Assembly (NCBI GenBank): GCA_023428915.1
Contig: JAEYWL010000026.1
Coordinates: 1 to 25,342, forward strand
DNA: 25,342 nucleotides
From: Verrucomicrobiota bacterium
GTDB taxonomy: Bacteria; Chlamydiota; Chlamydiia; Chlamydiales; JAEYWL01
Reading direction: 5' to 3'
Below the pieces are notes generated by a model. The model searched no databases and was not told where the DNA came from. It worked only from the letters and a program-made list of their open reading frames with translations. How positions within the stretch are numbered: position 1 is the stretch's first letter; every line of letters starts with the position of its first letter. Made by a program: the position numbers and the translations under genes. Below, piece by piece: positions 6,642-13,763 of the stretch.

Positions 6642-7427
6642 ATGCAAACGAATCCTTTATTTGAAGCAGTAATTAACAATGATGAAGCGGCTATACGAAA
6701 ACTTAAAAATAGCGCTTGGGCCAATAAAACCAACGAATTAGGATATTCCCCTGTAGAAATTGCAAAGTTGCTGAACAGAACAAAGGCCTTAGTATTATTA
6801 GACCGCCCCCTTCCTTTTATTCCGGTTAAAACCGTTTTACAGAGTGGAAAAACTGTCTTTTTAGACCTTCATCAACTTGAAAGCACATTTAAGTTTAAAT
6901 ATCTTCCCTATTTAACATTTGATAACTACCAGCATCTTCAGTTTGCCGCCAGCAACTACCCTCGCCTCTTTCGATGGCGCTGGCTCACTTGGGACAATCA
7001 CCAGTGGGGAGAAAAATACCGGGAACAATTCTTCACATGCTCGCAGGTAAATGTTTCAATTGAATGGATCAATAAAGAAATAGGCTACGGCGCTTTTATG
7101 CAAGAAGCCCTGCCAGCTGATAGCTTTGTCATGGAGTATACAGGTCATTTTCGTCCCTATTCCCAGGAAGAAACAATCTTCCAGAATGCCTATTGCTTTC
7201 AATACCCAATGCGCAATTCCGTATCCGGCATTTACGTAGTTGACTCACTAACCGGGGGCAATCTCAGCAGATTTATCAATCATGCTACTAAACCTACATT
7301 AAAAGCTTTATGCGCTTTCGACCGCGGCCTAATTCACATTGTATTAATTACCACCCGCGCTATAGAAAAGGGCGAGGAACTTACCTTTGATTATGGCCGT
7401 GATTATTGGCAGCGAAGAAATAATTGA
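6642..7427 (+). CDS. SET-domain protein (lysine methyltransferase) with ankyrin-like N-terminus
   Basis: 261 aa. The C-terminal half is a SET domain, the eukaryote-type SAM-dependent protein-lysine methyltransferase fold. Seen are GYGAF (about 148-152), a middle VMEYTGHF strand, the pseudoknot motif RFINHATKP (Asn213-His214) and GEELTFDYG (about 243-251). The post-SET cysteines are absent, as in other bacterial SET proteins. The first about 55 residues (LFEAVINNDEAAIRKLK, then LGYSPVEIAKLL) look like a degenerate ankyrin repeat pair. Chlamydia encodes a SET protein, NUE, reported to modify host histones; whether this is its orthologue cannot be told from sequence alone. A secreted role is therefore inference. 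It converges on the SIMPL gene with 11 bp between. Confidence 0.85.
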   Translation: MQTNPLFEAVINNDEAAIRKLKNSAWANKTNELGYSPVEIAKLLNRTKALVLLDRPLPFIPVKTVLQSGKTVFLDLHQLESTFKFKYLPYLTFDNYQHLQFAASNYPRLFRWRWLTWDNHQWGEKYREQFFTCSQVNVSIEWINKEIGYGAFMQEALPADSFVMEYTGHFRPYSQEETIFQNAYCFQYPMRNSVSGIYVVDSLTGGNLSRFINHATKPTLKALCAFDRGLIHIVLITTRAIEKGEELTFDYGRDYWQRRNN

Positions 7428-7438
7428 ACCATTCAAAC

Positions 7439-8143
7439 CTATTGTTTCTCTGCTTTTATGGCATAAGTAGCGGTTACAGAGGCTTGCACCTCTATCAGGT
7501 CAGGGGAAACTGGAGTTTCCGCTGATTGTGCAAATAATGCTGCCTTGTAAGCTCTAGGCTGAATATTGCCAAATTGCTGATCGAGATTTAACTCTAGAAG
7601 CCCTTTTATAACCACACCAGCGGCTTTGGCAGCTGCATCGGCATAACTGCGCGCTTGCAATACCGCTTTTTCAAGCGCTTCCTTGCGGGCATTGGTTTCA
7701 TCTTTAAGGCTGAAATTAATGCTCTGGATTTGATTAATGCCTGCTTTAGCTGCAGCGTCGATTAGCGGCCCGGCCAAACTAAGCTTGCCGGTTTTAATTT
7801 CTATAGTGTTATGCACTTTATAGCCGACAATCTCCGCTTGCCAGTTTTCTGGAGGATTTTTAGGTGCATGTGAATATTGCGGAACAATGGAAAAGTTGCG
7901 GGTGCGTATTTCAGCAGTATCTAATCCTAACTGGATAAACTCGTTGATGCCCGCTTTCATTTTAGCGGCATTTAGAGCAACGGTCGTATTAACATCCGTT
8001 CCGGTATTTTCCACGCCTAGCAGCAGCTGCAATACTTCAGGTTCTTTGTAAAGAGTACTTGAACCGGTGACAATTAACTTATTCGGTTCCTCTGCTGTAA
8101 GGACATGTGCGCTCAGTAAGAATAGAAGTAACCACTTTTTCAT
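7439..8143 (-). CDS. Periplasmic SIMPL-domain (DUF541) protein
   Basis: 234 aa. A signal peptide (MKKWLLLFLLSAHVLTA) is followed by the SIMPL/DUF541 pattern: KLIVTGSSTLYKEPEVLQLL, then DTAEIRTRNFSIVPQY, VGYKVHNTIEIKT, INQIQSINFSLKDE, and the ALEKAVLQARSYADAAAKAAG helix typical of the family. Relatives include Brucella BP26 and E. coli YggE, periplasmic oligomeric proteins linked to oxidative stress. GGAGG stands about 9 nt upstream of the ATG, supporting a start inside the 3' end of the P450 gene. The reading frames overlap by 65 bp, so the signal peptide and the P450 tail share DNA. Probably last gene of the minus-strand run. Confidence 0.9.
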   Translation of the reverse strand: MKKWLLLFLLSAHVLTAEEPNKLIVTGSSTLYKEPEVLQLLLGVENTGTDVNTTVALNAAKMKAGINEFIQLGLDTAEIRTRNFSIVPQYSHAPKNPPENWQAEIVGYKVHNTIEIKTGKLSLAGPLIDAAAKAGINQIQSINFSLKDETNARKEALEKAVLQARSYADAAAKAAGVVIKGLLELNLDQQFGNIQPRAYKAALFAQSAETPVSPDLIEVQASVTATYAIKAEKQ

Positions 8144-9593
8144 CGCTGCTAGCCTCCAAAGGTGTAAGTTTTAACCTTATTTTCTTATCAGGATCGGCGT
8201 GCAAAGTAAAGATCCCTTTTGTGTCGAGCTCTTGGCAATCTGGATAGCATTCAAATTGGTAAGCAGCGAGTAACTGTGTAAGAAAGGCTTCTATTTCTGC
8301 ACGGGCTAAAAACTGTCCCGGACAGGTATGCGGCCCGCTAGCAAAAGGAAACCATGGTAAATGATTAGGCACTGAAGCAAAACGTGTGGGATCGAATCGC
8401 TCTGATTGTTCGTACAGCTTAGGATTTCTAGCAGCTCCTCCTACCCAACTCAAGAGGCGAGCGCCTTTGATAAAGTGCCGACTCCAAACAACCTGATTTT
8501 GCTCATCTTTCAATACCATACAAATATCGCGCTGCAAAACACGGCCTAAAACATATGCTGGGGGATTCAACCGCAACGCTTCAATAACGCATTTTTTCAA
8601 TAAGTTGGCATCGCTTCTAGCTAGCTCCTGCAAATGCTTGTTGTCTTTGCGTCCCATCATTAATAATAAGTAATGGGTGACTGCTGCAGTCGTTTCCGTT
8701 CCAGCTAAATAGAAGAAATAAAGATACATCTTCATCGCAAGCTTAGGCAATCCATGAACCTGCAACCCTGAAACAAGGCGTGAAGGCGGCGACTCCGCTA
8801 CATTCTCTTCGATAAAGGTGCGCACAACATGCAATGCCTCTTGATAACTGGCTTCATCTTCATTCCGCCTAAGAATTCTTTCCTCGATTCTTTTACCGAC
8901 GCGCATCAATGCTTTTGCAATCCGGATATAAGCTTCTCGGCTGCCTTGATAATTAGTAAATAGGCGGCTCACAACTGTAATTGCAAATTCAAATGCTAAA
9001 TCGGCAGGGTCGATGCTTTCCAATTCCTGTGGCGTTAAACTAGAAAAAATTTCCGCAGCGATTTTTTCTAACTCACTATACGCTTCTTGAACTGCTTGCG
9101 GTTTTAAAAAACCCATAATCTTATTGCGAAGATCGGGAATAAGGCTGGCGTCAGCAGTAAGAATGACCCAGCTTTCCAATTCTTCATCGGAATACTGCTT
9201 GGCTTCCTCAGGAAATAGCTCCCTGACAATATTATCAACAAACAATCTTTTATTATCTGGCACATGAAATAAGCCATTTTTCTCACTGCGATATTGGCTC
9301 AAAATCAGTTGGATGAGCGTTGGATCGCAAAAAACATATTGCAGGCCTTCAAAAGTATTTACTTCCACAACAGGGTCTACCCCATTCCATTGCTTAAGTA
9401 ATAGCGACTGAAAGTTCCCTGTTTTGCCTAAATGCACAGAATTTCTTATGCTTGAAATGGAAAAAATGGCAGTCCATTTCTTAAGGCTGTCCAGGAACTT
9501 AGGAAAACCGGTTTTTGGCTTAACTTCCTCAAACGATGCTTTAAGCTTTTTTGGCGAGGTATGTTTTTGATAAGGACAAGTCGCTGTATTCAT
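8079..9593 (-). CDS. Cytochrome P450 family protein
   Basis: 504 aa haem-thiolate monooxygenase. All diagnostic motifs are present: I-helix AGTETT, ExxR as EALR (Glu338-Arg341), PERF-like FDPTRF, and the haem loop FASGPHTCPGQ with ligand Cys424. There is no N-terminal membrane anchor, so a soluble bacterial type is likely. The short motif TCPY occurs at both the extreme N- and C-termini, which is odd. The gene begins 21 nt after the class V aminotransferase stop, so the two are probably cotranscribed, and its last 65 bp overlap the SIMPL gene. Redox partner genes (ferredoxin, reductase) are not in this window. Substrate unknown. Fatty-acid or sterol/terpenoid oxidation is a possible role; P450s are not usual in pathogenic Chlamydia, so acquisition by transfer is plausible. 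Confidence 0.93.
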   Translation of the reverse strand: MNTATCPYQKHTSPKKLKASFEEVKPKTGFPKFLDSLKKWTAIFSISSIRNSVHLGKTGNFQSLLLKQWNGVDPVVEVNTFEGLQYVFCDPTLIQLILSQYRSEKNGLFHVPDNKRLFVDNIVRELFPEEAKQYSDEELESWVILTADASLIPDLRNKIMGFLKPQAVQEAYSELEKIAAEIFSSLTPQELESIDPADLAFEFAITVVSRLFTNYQGSREAYIRIAKALMRVGKRIEERILRRNEDEASYQEALHVVRTFIEENVAESPPSRLVSGLQVHGLPKLAMKMYLYFFYLAGTETTAAVTHYLLLMMGRKDNKHLQELARSDANLLKKCVIEALRLNPPAYVLGRVLQRDICMVLKDEQNQVVWSRHFIKGARLLSWVGGAARNPKLYEQSERFDPTRFASVPNHLPWFPFASGPHTCPGQFLARAEIEAFLTQLLAAYQFECYPDCQELDTKGIFTLHADPDKKIRLKLTPLEASSDEKVVTSILTERTCPYSRGTE

Positions 9594-9614
9594 ATCAATT
9601 GGGTCTAAAGTTGC

Positions 9615-10796
9615 TTATAGTGTTTTTATGCGCTCAAGAGCTTGACAAAGCCTGCTAATCTCTTCTTCAGTATTGTAGTAATGCACAGAAGCCCGGACAA
9701 GACTGGGGATTTTCCTGGCTTCAAGATCTAAGCGGGCATACTCTTGAACCGAAACAGAAACGTTAATCGCTTGTTCCCGCAATTTTAGCATGATTGTATT
9801 TGGGTCAATTCCATCGAGTGTAAACGTAACAATGCCGCATTTTTGCAACCCAAGATCCCTCAGCTTCAAACCAGATATATTGCTTAAGGCTTCCCGCAGA
9901 TGTGCGGCCAATTTTTGCACCTGCTGCCAAATGGCCTCTAGTCCCATTGAAAGCGCATAGTCGATAGCAGCAGCTAAGCCGAGCTTATTGGCGTAATTGC
10001 ATTCCCAGGTTTCAAAGCGCATCGCACTTTCTTGAATGGTGTAGTGGTCCCTTGCCGCCCATGTAGCGGCATGCAAATCTAAAAATACAGGCTCCATACC
10101 CAGCAAGCTCGCTTTATCGACATAAAGAAAGCCTGTGCCTCTGGGGCCGCGAAGAAACTTGCGGCCTGTGGCGCACATAGCATTACAGCCAAGCTGGCTT
10201 ACATCTAAAGGCATTTGTCCCGCGGATTGTGTGGCATCCAGCAAATAGAATATTCCCGCTTGCCGTGCAATTTTGCCTACAGCTTCCGCCGGATTGACTA
10301 ATCCGCCCTGCGTAGGAATGTGCGTAATGGCAATCAGTTTGACTCGGCTATCAATGCGCTTCTCCAATTCGCTAACAGATATCTGCCCATGCTCATCGTC
10401 AGGTATTACCTCTATCAGCACCCCTTTCTGTCTTGCCAGCTGTAAAAAGGCAATATAGCTGCTGGCGTAAGCGGCTTGATCAGTAAGAATCTTATCACCT
10501 GGAGAGAACTTCAAGCTATAAAATGCCATGTCCCAAGCTCTTGTAGCATTTTCTACAAACGCAATTTCGGAAGGGTGGCATTTGACAAGCCGCGCAGCAG
10601 CATTATAAAAATTTTGCAATTGCTCCTCTTGCTTTGCACCAGCTTCATAACCGCCGATAGTTGCCTCAAGCAGTTGATAGTTAGCAACAGTTTCAAATAC
10701 AGGAGAGGGCATTAAAGCTGCCCCGGCATTATTAAAATGGGCCACATGCTGGCAGCCGGGGGTTTCCGCCCGCACTTTTTCTATCGCTATCGGCAT
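9615..10796 (-). CDS. PLP-dependent class V aminotransferase (cysteine desulfurase / EgtE-like fold)
   Basis: 393 aa, fold type I PLP enzyme of aminotransferase class V. Motifs: FNNAGAALMP at the N-terminus, FVENATRAWDMA (phosphate-binding region), AITHIPTQGGLVNP, LLDATQSAGQMPLD with the Asp that contacts the PLP ring, and ATGRKFLRGPRGTGFLYV carrying the Schiff-base Lys213. The isopenicillin-N-epimerase/EgtE-like group is a better match than true NifS/SufS. No conserved catalytic Cys loop was identified by eye. GAGGAAAT precedes the ATG. It follows the rsmI-like gene by 41 nt and precedes the P450 by 21 nt. Substrate cannot be predicted; pairing with a P450 suggests a small biosynthetic or detoxification role (inference). 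Confidence 0.88.
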   Translation of the reverse strand: MPIAIEKVRAETPGCQHVAHFNNAGAALMPSPVFETVANYQLLEATIGGYEAGAKQEEQLQNFYNAAARLVKCHPSEIAFVENATRAWDMAFYSLKFSPGDKILTDQAAYASSYIAFLQLARQKGVLIEVIPDDEHGQISVSELEKRIDSRVKLIAITHIPTQGGLVNPAEAVGKIARQAGIFYLLDATQSAGQMPLDVSQLGCNAMCATGRKFLRGPRGTGFLYVDKASLLGMEPVFLDLHAATWAARDHYTIQESAMRFETWECNYANKLGLAAAIDYALSMGLEAIWQQVQKLAAHLREALSNISGLKLRDLGLQKCGIVTFTLDGIDPNTIMLKLREQAINVSVSVQEYARLDLEARKIPSLVRASVHYYNTEEEISRLCQALERIKTL

Positions 10797-10837
10797 TGTT
10801 ATTTCCTCTTAATGAGAAGATTCCTAAATTGTTTTTA

Positions 10838-11557
10838 TTATGCAGCATTAAATAGAAAAATAGCCGGCTTCTTTTCAATGTTTGGCAGAGGGGATTTTTT
10901 CCATTGCGCTACAGGTGCAGACACCAGGCCTTGCGTCGGAAGGGTAAGGTCCCAGGCGACACAAAGATAGCTAGTGTCTGATAATGTTGTTAACAAGGTT
11001 TCTAGAGAATGCTTATTTTTATGAGGTGCCTCTATAAAAAGATGGGTCAACCCTTCACTTTGCGATTGTTTTTCCAATCGGGCAATGAGACGGCTTCTTT
11101 CACCTTGTTCTTTTGGAAAGTAGCCGTGGAATGTAAACTGTTGGCTTGGAAGCCCGGAAAGCATCAAAGCCAACGTAATTGAAGAAGGGCCAACAAAAGC
11201 TTGTACGGCAATCCCTTTTTGCCTTGCCCTTCTTACCAGCAATGCCCCCGGATCGGCAAGGCATGGCAGCCCGGCATCTGAAACAAGCCCCCAGCGCTCC
11301 CCGGCTGCGATTGGTTCCAGCAAAAAGTCGTAATCTTCCTGCGAACTTTTCTTGTGCAAAAGTGCAATCGGAATCTCAACTGCGGGCTTTGCAGTTTTAA
11401 AGCGTTTTAAGTAGCGGCGCCCTCCAGATTCACTTTCGGCGATAAGGCCATCCAGGCTCTCAACAGCTTTGTCCACACTTGCAGGTAGATACGGTTCATG
11501 ATGCGGTTGTTCGCCAAGAAGATTTGGAAGCAGCAGCAAGGCTGGTTTTTTTGTCAT
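10838..11557 (-). CDS. RsmI/YraL-family SAM-dependent methyltransferase
   Basis: 239 aa of the tetrapyrrole methylase superfamily, RsmI-like, which 2'-O-methylates C1402 of 16S rRNA in E. coli. Seen are WGLVSDAGLPCLADPGALLV (the GMPGISDPG-like loop), VGPSSITLALMLSGLP (VPGPSA-like), the FHGYFPKE segment with following basic helix, and FIEAPHKNKH (FYESPHR-like). The N-terminal LLLLPNLLGE replaces the usual LYVVATPIGN and the protein is shorter than E. coli RsmI (about 286 aa), as in the chlamydial CT048/YraL group. It overlaps holA by 4 bp (ATGA-type), so the two are translationally coupled. Activity on 16S rRNA is inferred. Confidence 0.85.
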   Translation of the reverse strand: MTKKPALLLLPNLLGEQPHHEPYLPASVDKAVESLDGLIAESESGGRRYLKRFKTAKPAVEIPIALLHKKSSQEDYDFLLEPIAAGERWGLVSDAGLPCLADPGALLVRRARQKGIAVQAFVGPSSITLALMLSGLPSQQFTFHGYFPKEQGERSRLIARLEKQSQSEGLTHLFIEAPHKNKHSLETLLTTLSDTSYLCVAWDLTLPTQGLVSAPVAQWKKSPLPNIEKKPAIFLFNAA

Positions 11558-12585
11558 GGTGTTGTCACTTTGATTATAAGTCTTTCTAATAAAGTTTCGG
11601 GAGCCAGCGCGCTGTCTTTAGCGTCAAACTCAGCTCGCTCTAAAGCCATTAAGGCCGCGTAATACCGTTTTAAACCGTAATTTTGCGCGGTTTGCAGGTT
11701 TTTTGAAAGTACATTGCCTTTCATATAAGGGAAACGCTTGGCCACTTCTTCAGAACGGCCCAGCTGAAGCAAACTGGCAATGGTGCATCCGTTTTGAAAC
11801 TGAGTGCGCAGCTGACGCAGCAATGGGATAAGCCCCCCCTCGTCAACTAATACTTTGCCTATCCTAAGTGCGGTTTCAAGATCACCGGAAAAGAGGGCAT
11901 TCCCTAATTTCCACACGCTTTCTTGAGGAATGGTTAGGCAGATTGCTTGCACTTCATGAGGTGTAATGTCTTTTGCTTTGCCGATATAGCAAAACAGTTT
12001 CTGCAATTCTTGCCAAAGAAGGGCTTTATCCGTCCCTAAAGATTGCACCATTAATTGCACAGCCGCAGACTGGATGTTTTTCCCTTCTGCTGCAACCTCA
12101 GCTGCAAGCCACTCTCCAATTATCTTTTCTTTTTCCCAAGATTTTTCTGGCAGGACAATTTCTGCAATGATGCCGGCTTTCTCGATCTTTTTATAAAAGT
12201 TGGTGGCAGCATTTAAGCTTGAGCCTTCTAAAATAAGAAAGCTTTGTTTGCTGAGCTGATCAAGCGCCCCTTCAATTTCTTTAACTACTGCCGATTTACA
12301 CTTATCTATTTGGCTGATCAATAATACCTGGCGCTTAACGAAAAAATTAGGGATGCCTAAAAACTGCATGATGTCGCCGGCGCGCCATGTGGAATCCCCT
12401 CCTTCCACGCTTTTGAAAGCCAGATCCTTATTGCTCTCTTCCTGCAGCAAGCATTGCAGAATTTTGGCAGTGCATTGCTTGCGTTCAAACTCATCTTTTG
12501 AAAGCACTAAATACACAGGAGAATAGTGGTCAGGCCCTGCTTCTTGCAAATGTTTTTCAAAGGAACGGTATTGGCTATATTTCAT
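11554..12585 (-). CDS. holA: DNA polymerase III delta subunit (HolA-like)
   Basis: 343 aa, similar in length and plan to HolA (about 343 aa), the clamp-loader subunit that opens the beta clamp. Features: PVYLVLSKDEFERKQC at the start (PVYLLXGXDXLL pattern), a WRAGDIMQFLGIPNFFVKRQ stretch (ATPase-like fold without Walker A), VLLISQIDK and an SFLILEG strand in domain I, and ALLWQELQKLFCYIGKAKDI (LxxELxKLxLY hallmark). The C-terminal helical collar ends with LAPETLLERLI. The gene follows the ssb-pepA cluster as in Chlamydia, where the corresponding gene (CT047) is often labelled hypothetical. Its divergent partner is the lysine-rich ORF 84 bp away. No obvious Shine-Dalgarno. Confidence 0.8.
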   Translation of the reverse strand: MKYSQYRSFEKHLQEAGPDHYSPVYLVLSKDEFERKQCTAKILQCLLQEESNKDLAFKSVEGGDSTWRAGDIMQFLGIPNFFVKRQVLLISQIDKCKSAVVKEIEGALDQLSKQSFLILEGSSLNAATNFYKKIEKAGIIAEIVLPEKSWEKEKIIGEWLAAEVAAEGKNIQSAAVQLMVQSLGTDKALLWQELQKLFCYIGKAKDITPHEVQAICLTIPQESVWKLGNALFSGDLETALRIGKVLVDEGGLIPLLRQLRTQFQNGCTIASLLQLGRSEEVAKRFPYMKGNVLSKNLQTAQNYGLKRYYAALMALERAEFDAKDSALAPETLLERLIIKVTTP

Positions 12586-12669
12586 GCAAACAGTGTAGCA
12601 AGGACTCTAATATTTGGCATTCATATTGCATAAGCATCTTGTACCCGTTCTATAAATTTAGAGGTAAAT

Positions 12670-12813
12670 ATGAAAGAAAAAAGCCCTAATGAAAAAAAAG
12701 AAAAGAAAACGGCAAATTTAGCAGTCAGCAAAAGAATTCAAACTGCCGAAGGTAAAATGCGCAGCCAAAAACAAGCGCAAGCAAGTAAAAAAGAGATGAA
12801 AAAAAGCGCCTGA
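12670..12813 (+). CDS. 47-aa lysine-rich basic protein
   Basis: A short gene with GAGG 5 nt ahead of the ATG. The product has 13 Lys, 2 Arg and 5 Glu in 47 residues and almost no hydrophobic residues. It reads KEKSPNEKKEKKT, then a central LAVSKRIQTAEGKM, then QASKKEMKKSA, so a single helical basic peptide is likely. In Chlamydia the gene between pepA and holA is hctB, the lysine/alanine-rich histone-like protein of elementary bodies. This ORF sits in that slot but is much shorter and lacks the repeated KAA/KRA pattern, so it is only a positional analogue. Its TGA abuts the convergent stop of the next gene (TGATCA). A nucleic-acid-binding role is inference. Confidence 0.6.
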   Translation: MKEKSPNEKKEKKTANLAVSKRIQTAEGKMRSQKQAQASKKEMKKSA

Positions 12814-13719
12814 TCACCAATAGATTAGGCCGAATTTCACCAGCAGCTCAGCAGTTTGTATTCCGGCAACTGCTACTCTTTCCCGAACTGAGCCAACCGA
12901 AACTTTAAATGTATATTCATTGGAGGTATAGGCCAAATCTGAAATCAAGAGAGGCATTACCTCTTTGGCAGCCGGTTCAACCGGGAGAATCCCATATACA
13001 ATAGGTTGTGCAGGAGAAAATGGCAATTTCATTTCCTGCAAAATCGTGCGGTATTTAGACCAGGTATCAATGATATCTGCCTCAGTGCCTTTGTGCTTGC
13101 ATTTACAAAAAACTAGAAGGGTTTCACTGTCGCTAAAGGCTGTAGCAGTTGATTTAATCACTACCCGGCCGTTCCAATCTTCAAATACTGTTTGCTGTCT
13201 ATGTCCTAAAAGTCTGCGCGCTTGAAATTCCAAGTCAACATCCCCTTCGCTTTCATGAGCTGGCTGCCGGGGATCTAAAGCGGCGCAGTTTACTTCATAA
13301 AGGCCATATTCATGAATAAGCGGCATAATTGCCAAAGAGAGCATGCTTACAGAATTTGCGGCCAATGAAATACGGCACCCCTTTTTCCCCGCCACATCCT
13401 GCAAAAAGCCTAAATGACCGCTATTGACCTCCGGAGCAATAATAAGTGTATCCTGCGAGTTGTTAAAGGCTGATATAACCGTAAAGCCTTTTGCAACCAG
13501 TGCTTGCTCTTGAGCAAAATCCTGCTCGTCAAGACTTGATAACACTAAATCAAATGGATCTTTTGGAAACTCGTCTGCCATGCTCGCATTGGCAAATTTT
13601 TCAACGACTGTAAACCAAGGGTGTCCTTCTAGAAGCCGCAGATAAGTTTGTCCTAAAGCTGTCTCAGCGCCAATAACACCTATTCGTATCTTGTCCCGGT
13701 AATGAAAATCCGTATTCAT
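12814..13719 (-). CDS. Aspartate-semialdehyde-dehydrogenase-like protein lacking the catalytic Cys
   Basis: 301 aa. The start has AAGGAG 7 nt upstream. The fold is that of ASADH / AGPR semialdehyde dehydrogenases: a Rossmann start IRIGVIGAETALGQTYLRLL, a strand DLVLSSLDEQD, NNSQDTLIIAPEVN (like P.LIPEVN), and the C-terminal helix SVRERVAVAGIQTAELL matching the GD.(I/L)R.GAA.NAVQ(I)AE helix. Where active enzymes have NPNCST, this has AANSVSM, so the nucleophilic Cys aligns with Ser123. The substrate Arg and catalytic His of the RxPVxxGH strand appear replaced too (KSTATAFSDSE). It should not act as a dehydrogenase, and could be a regulatory or structural paralogue. It follows pepA by 44 bp and is probably cotranscribed. 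Alignment was made by eye. Confidence 0.7.
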   Translation of the reverse strand: MNTDFHYRDKIRIGVIGAETALGQTYLRLLEGHPWFTVVEKFANASMADEFPKDPFDLVLSSLDEQDFAQEQALVAKGFTVISAFNNSQDTLIIAPEVNSGHLGFLQDVAGKKGCRISLAANSVSMLSLAIMPLIHEYGLYEVNCAALDPRQPAHESEGDVDLEFQARRLLGHRQQTVFEDWNGRVVIKSTATAFSDSETLLVFCKCKHKGTEADIIDTWSKYRTILQEMKLPFSPAQPIVYGILPVEPAAKEVMPLLISDLAYTSNEYTFKVSVGSVRERVAVAGIQTAELLVKFGLIYW

Positions 13720-13763
13720 GAGGCACTCCTTTAAGTCAATAAAGGCTTTTATAGCTTAGTCTT

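Noticed and set aside
12586..12669. Possible regulatory RNA or riboswitch between holA and the lysine-rich gene.
   Set aside because: 84 bp with no convincing stem or conserved motif; most likely two divergent promoters.
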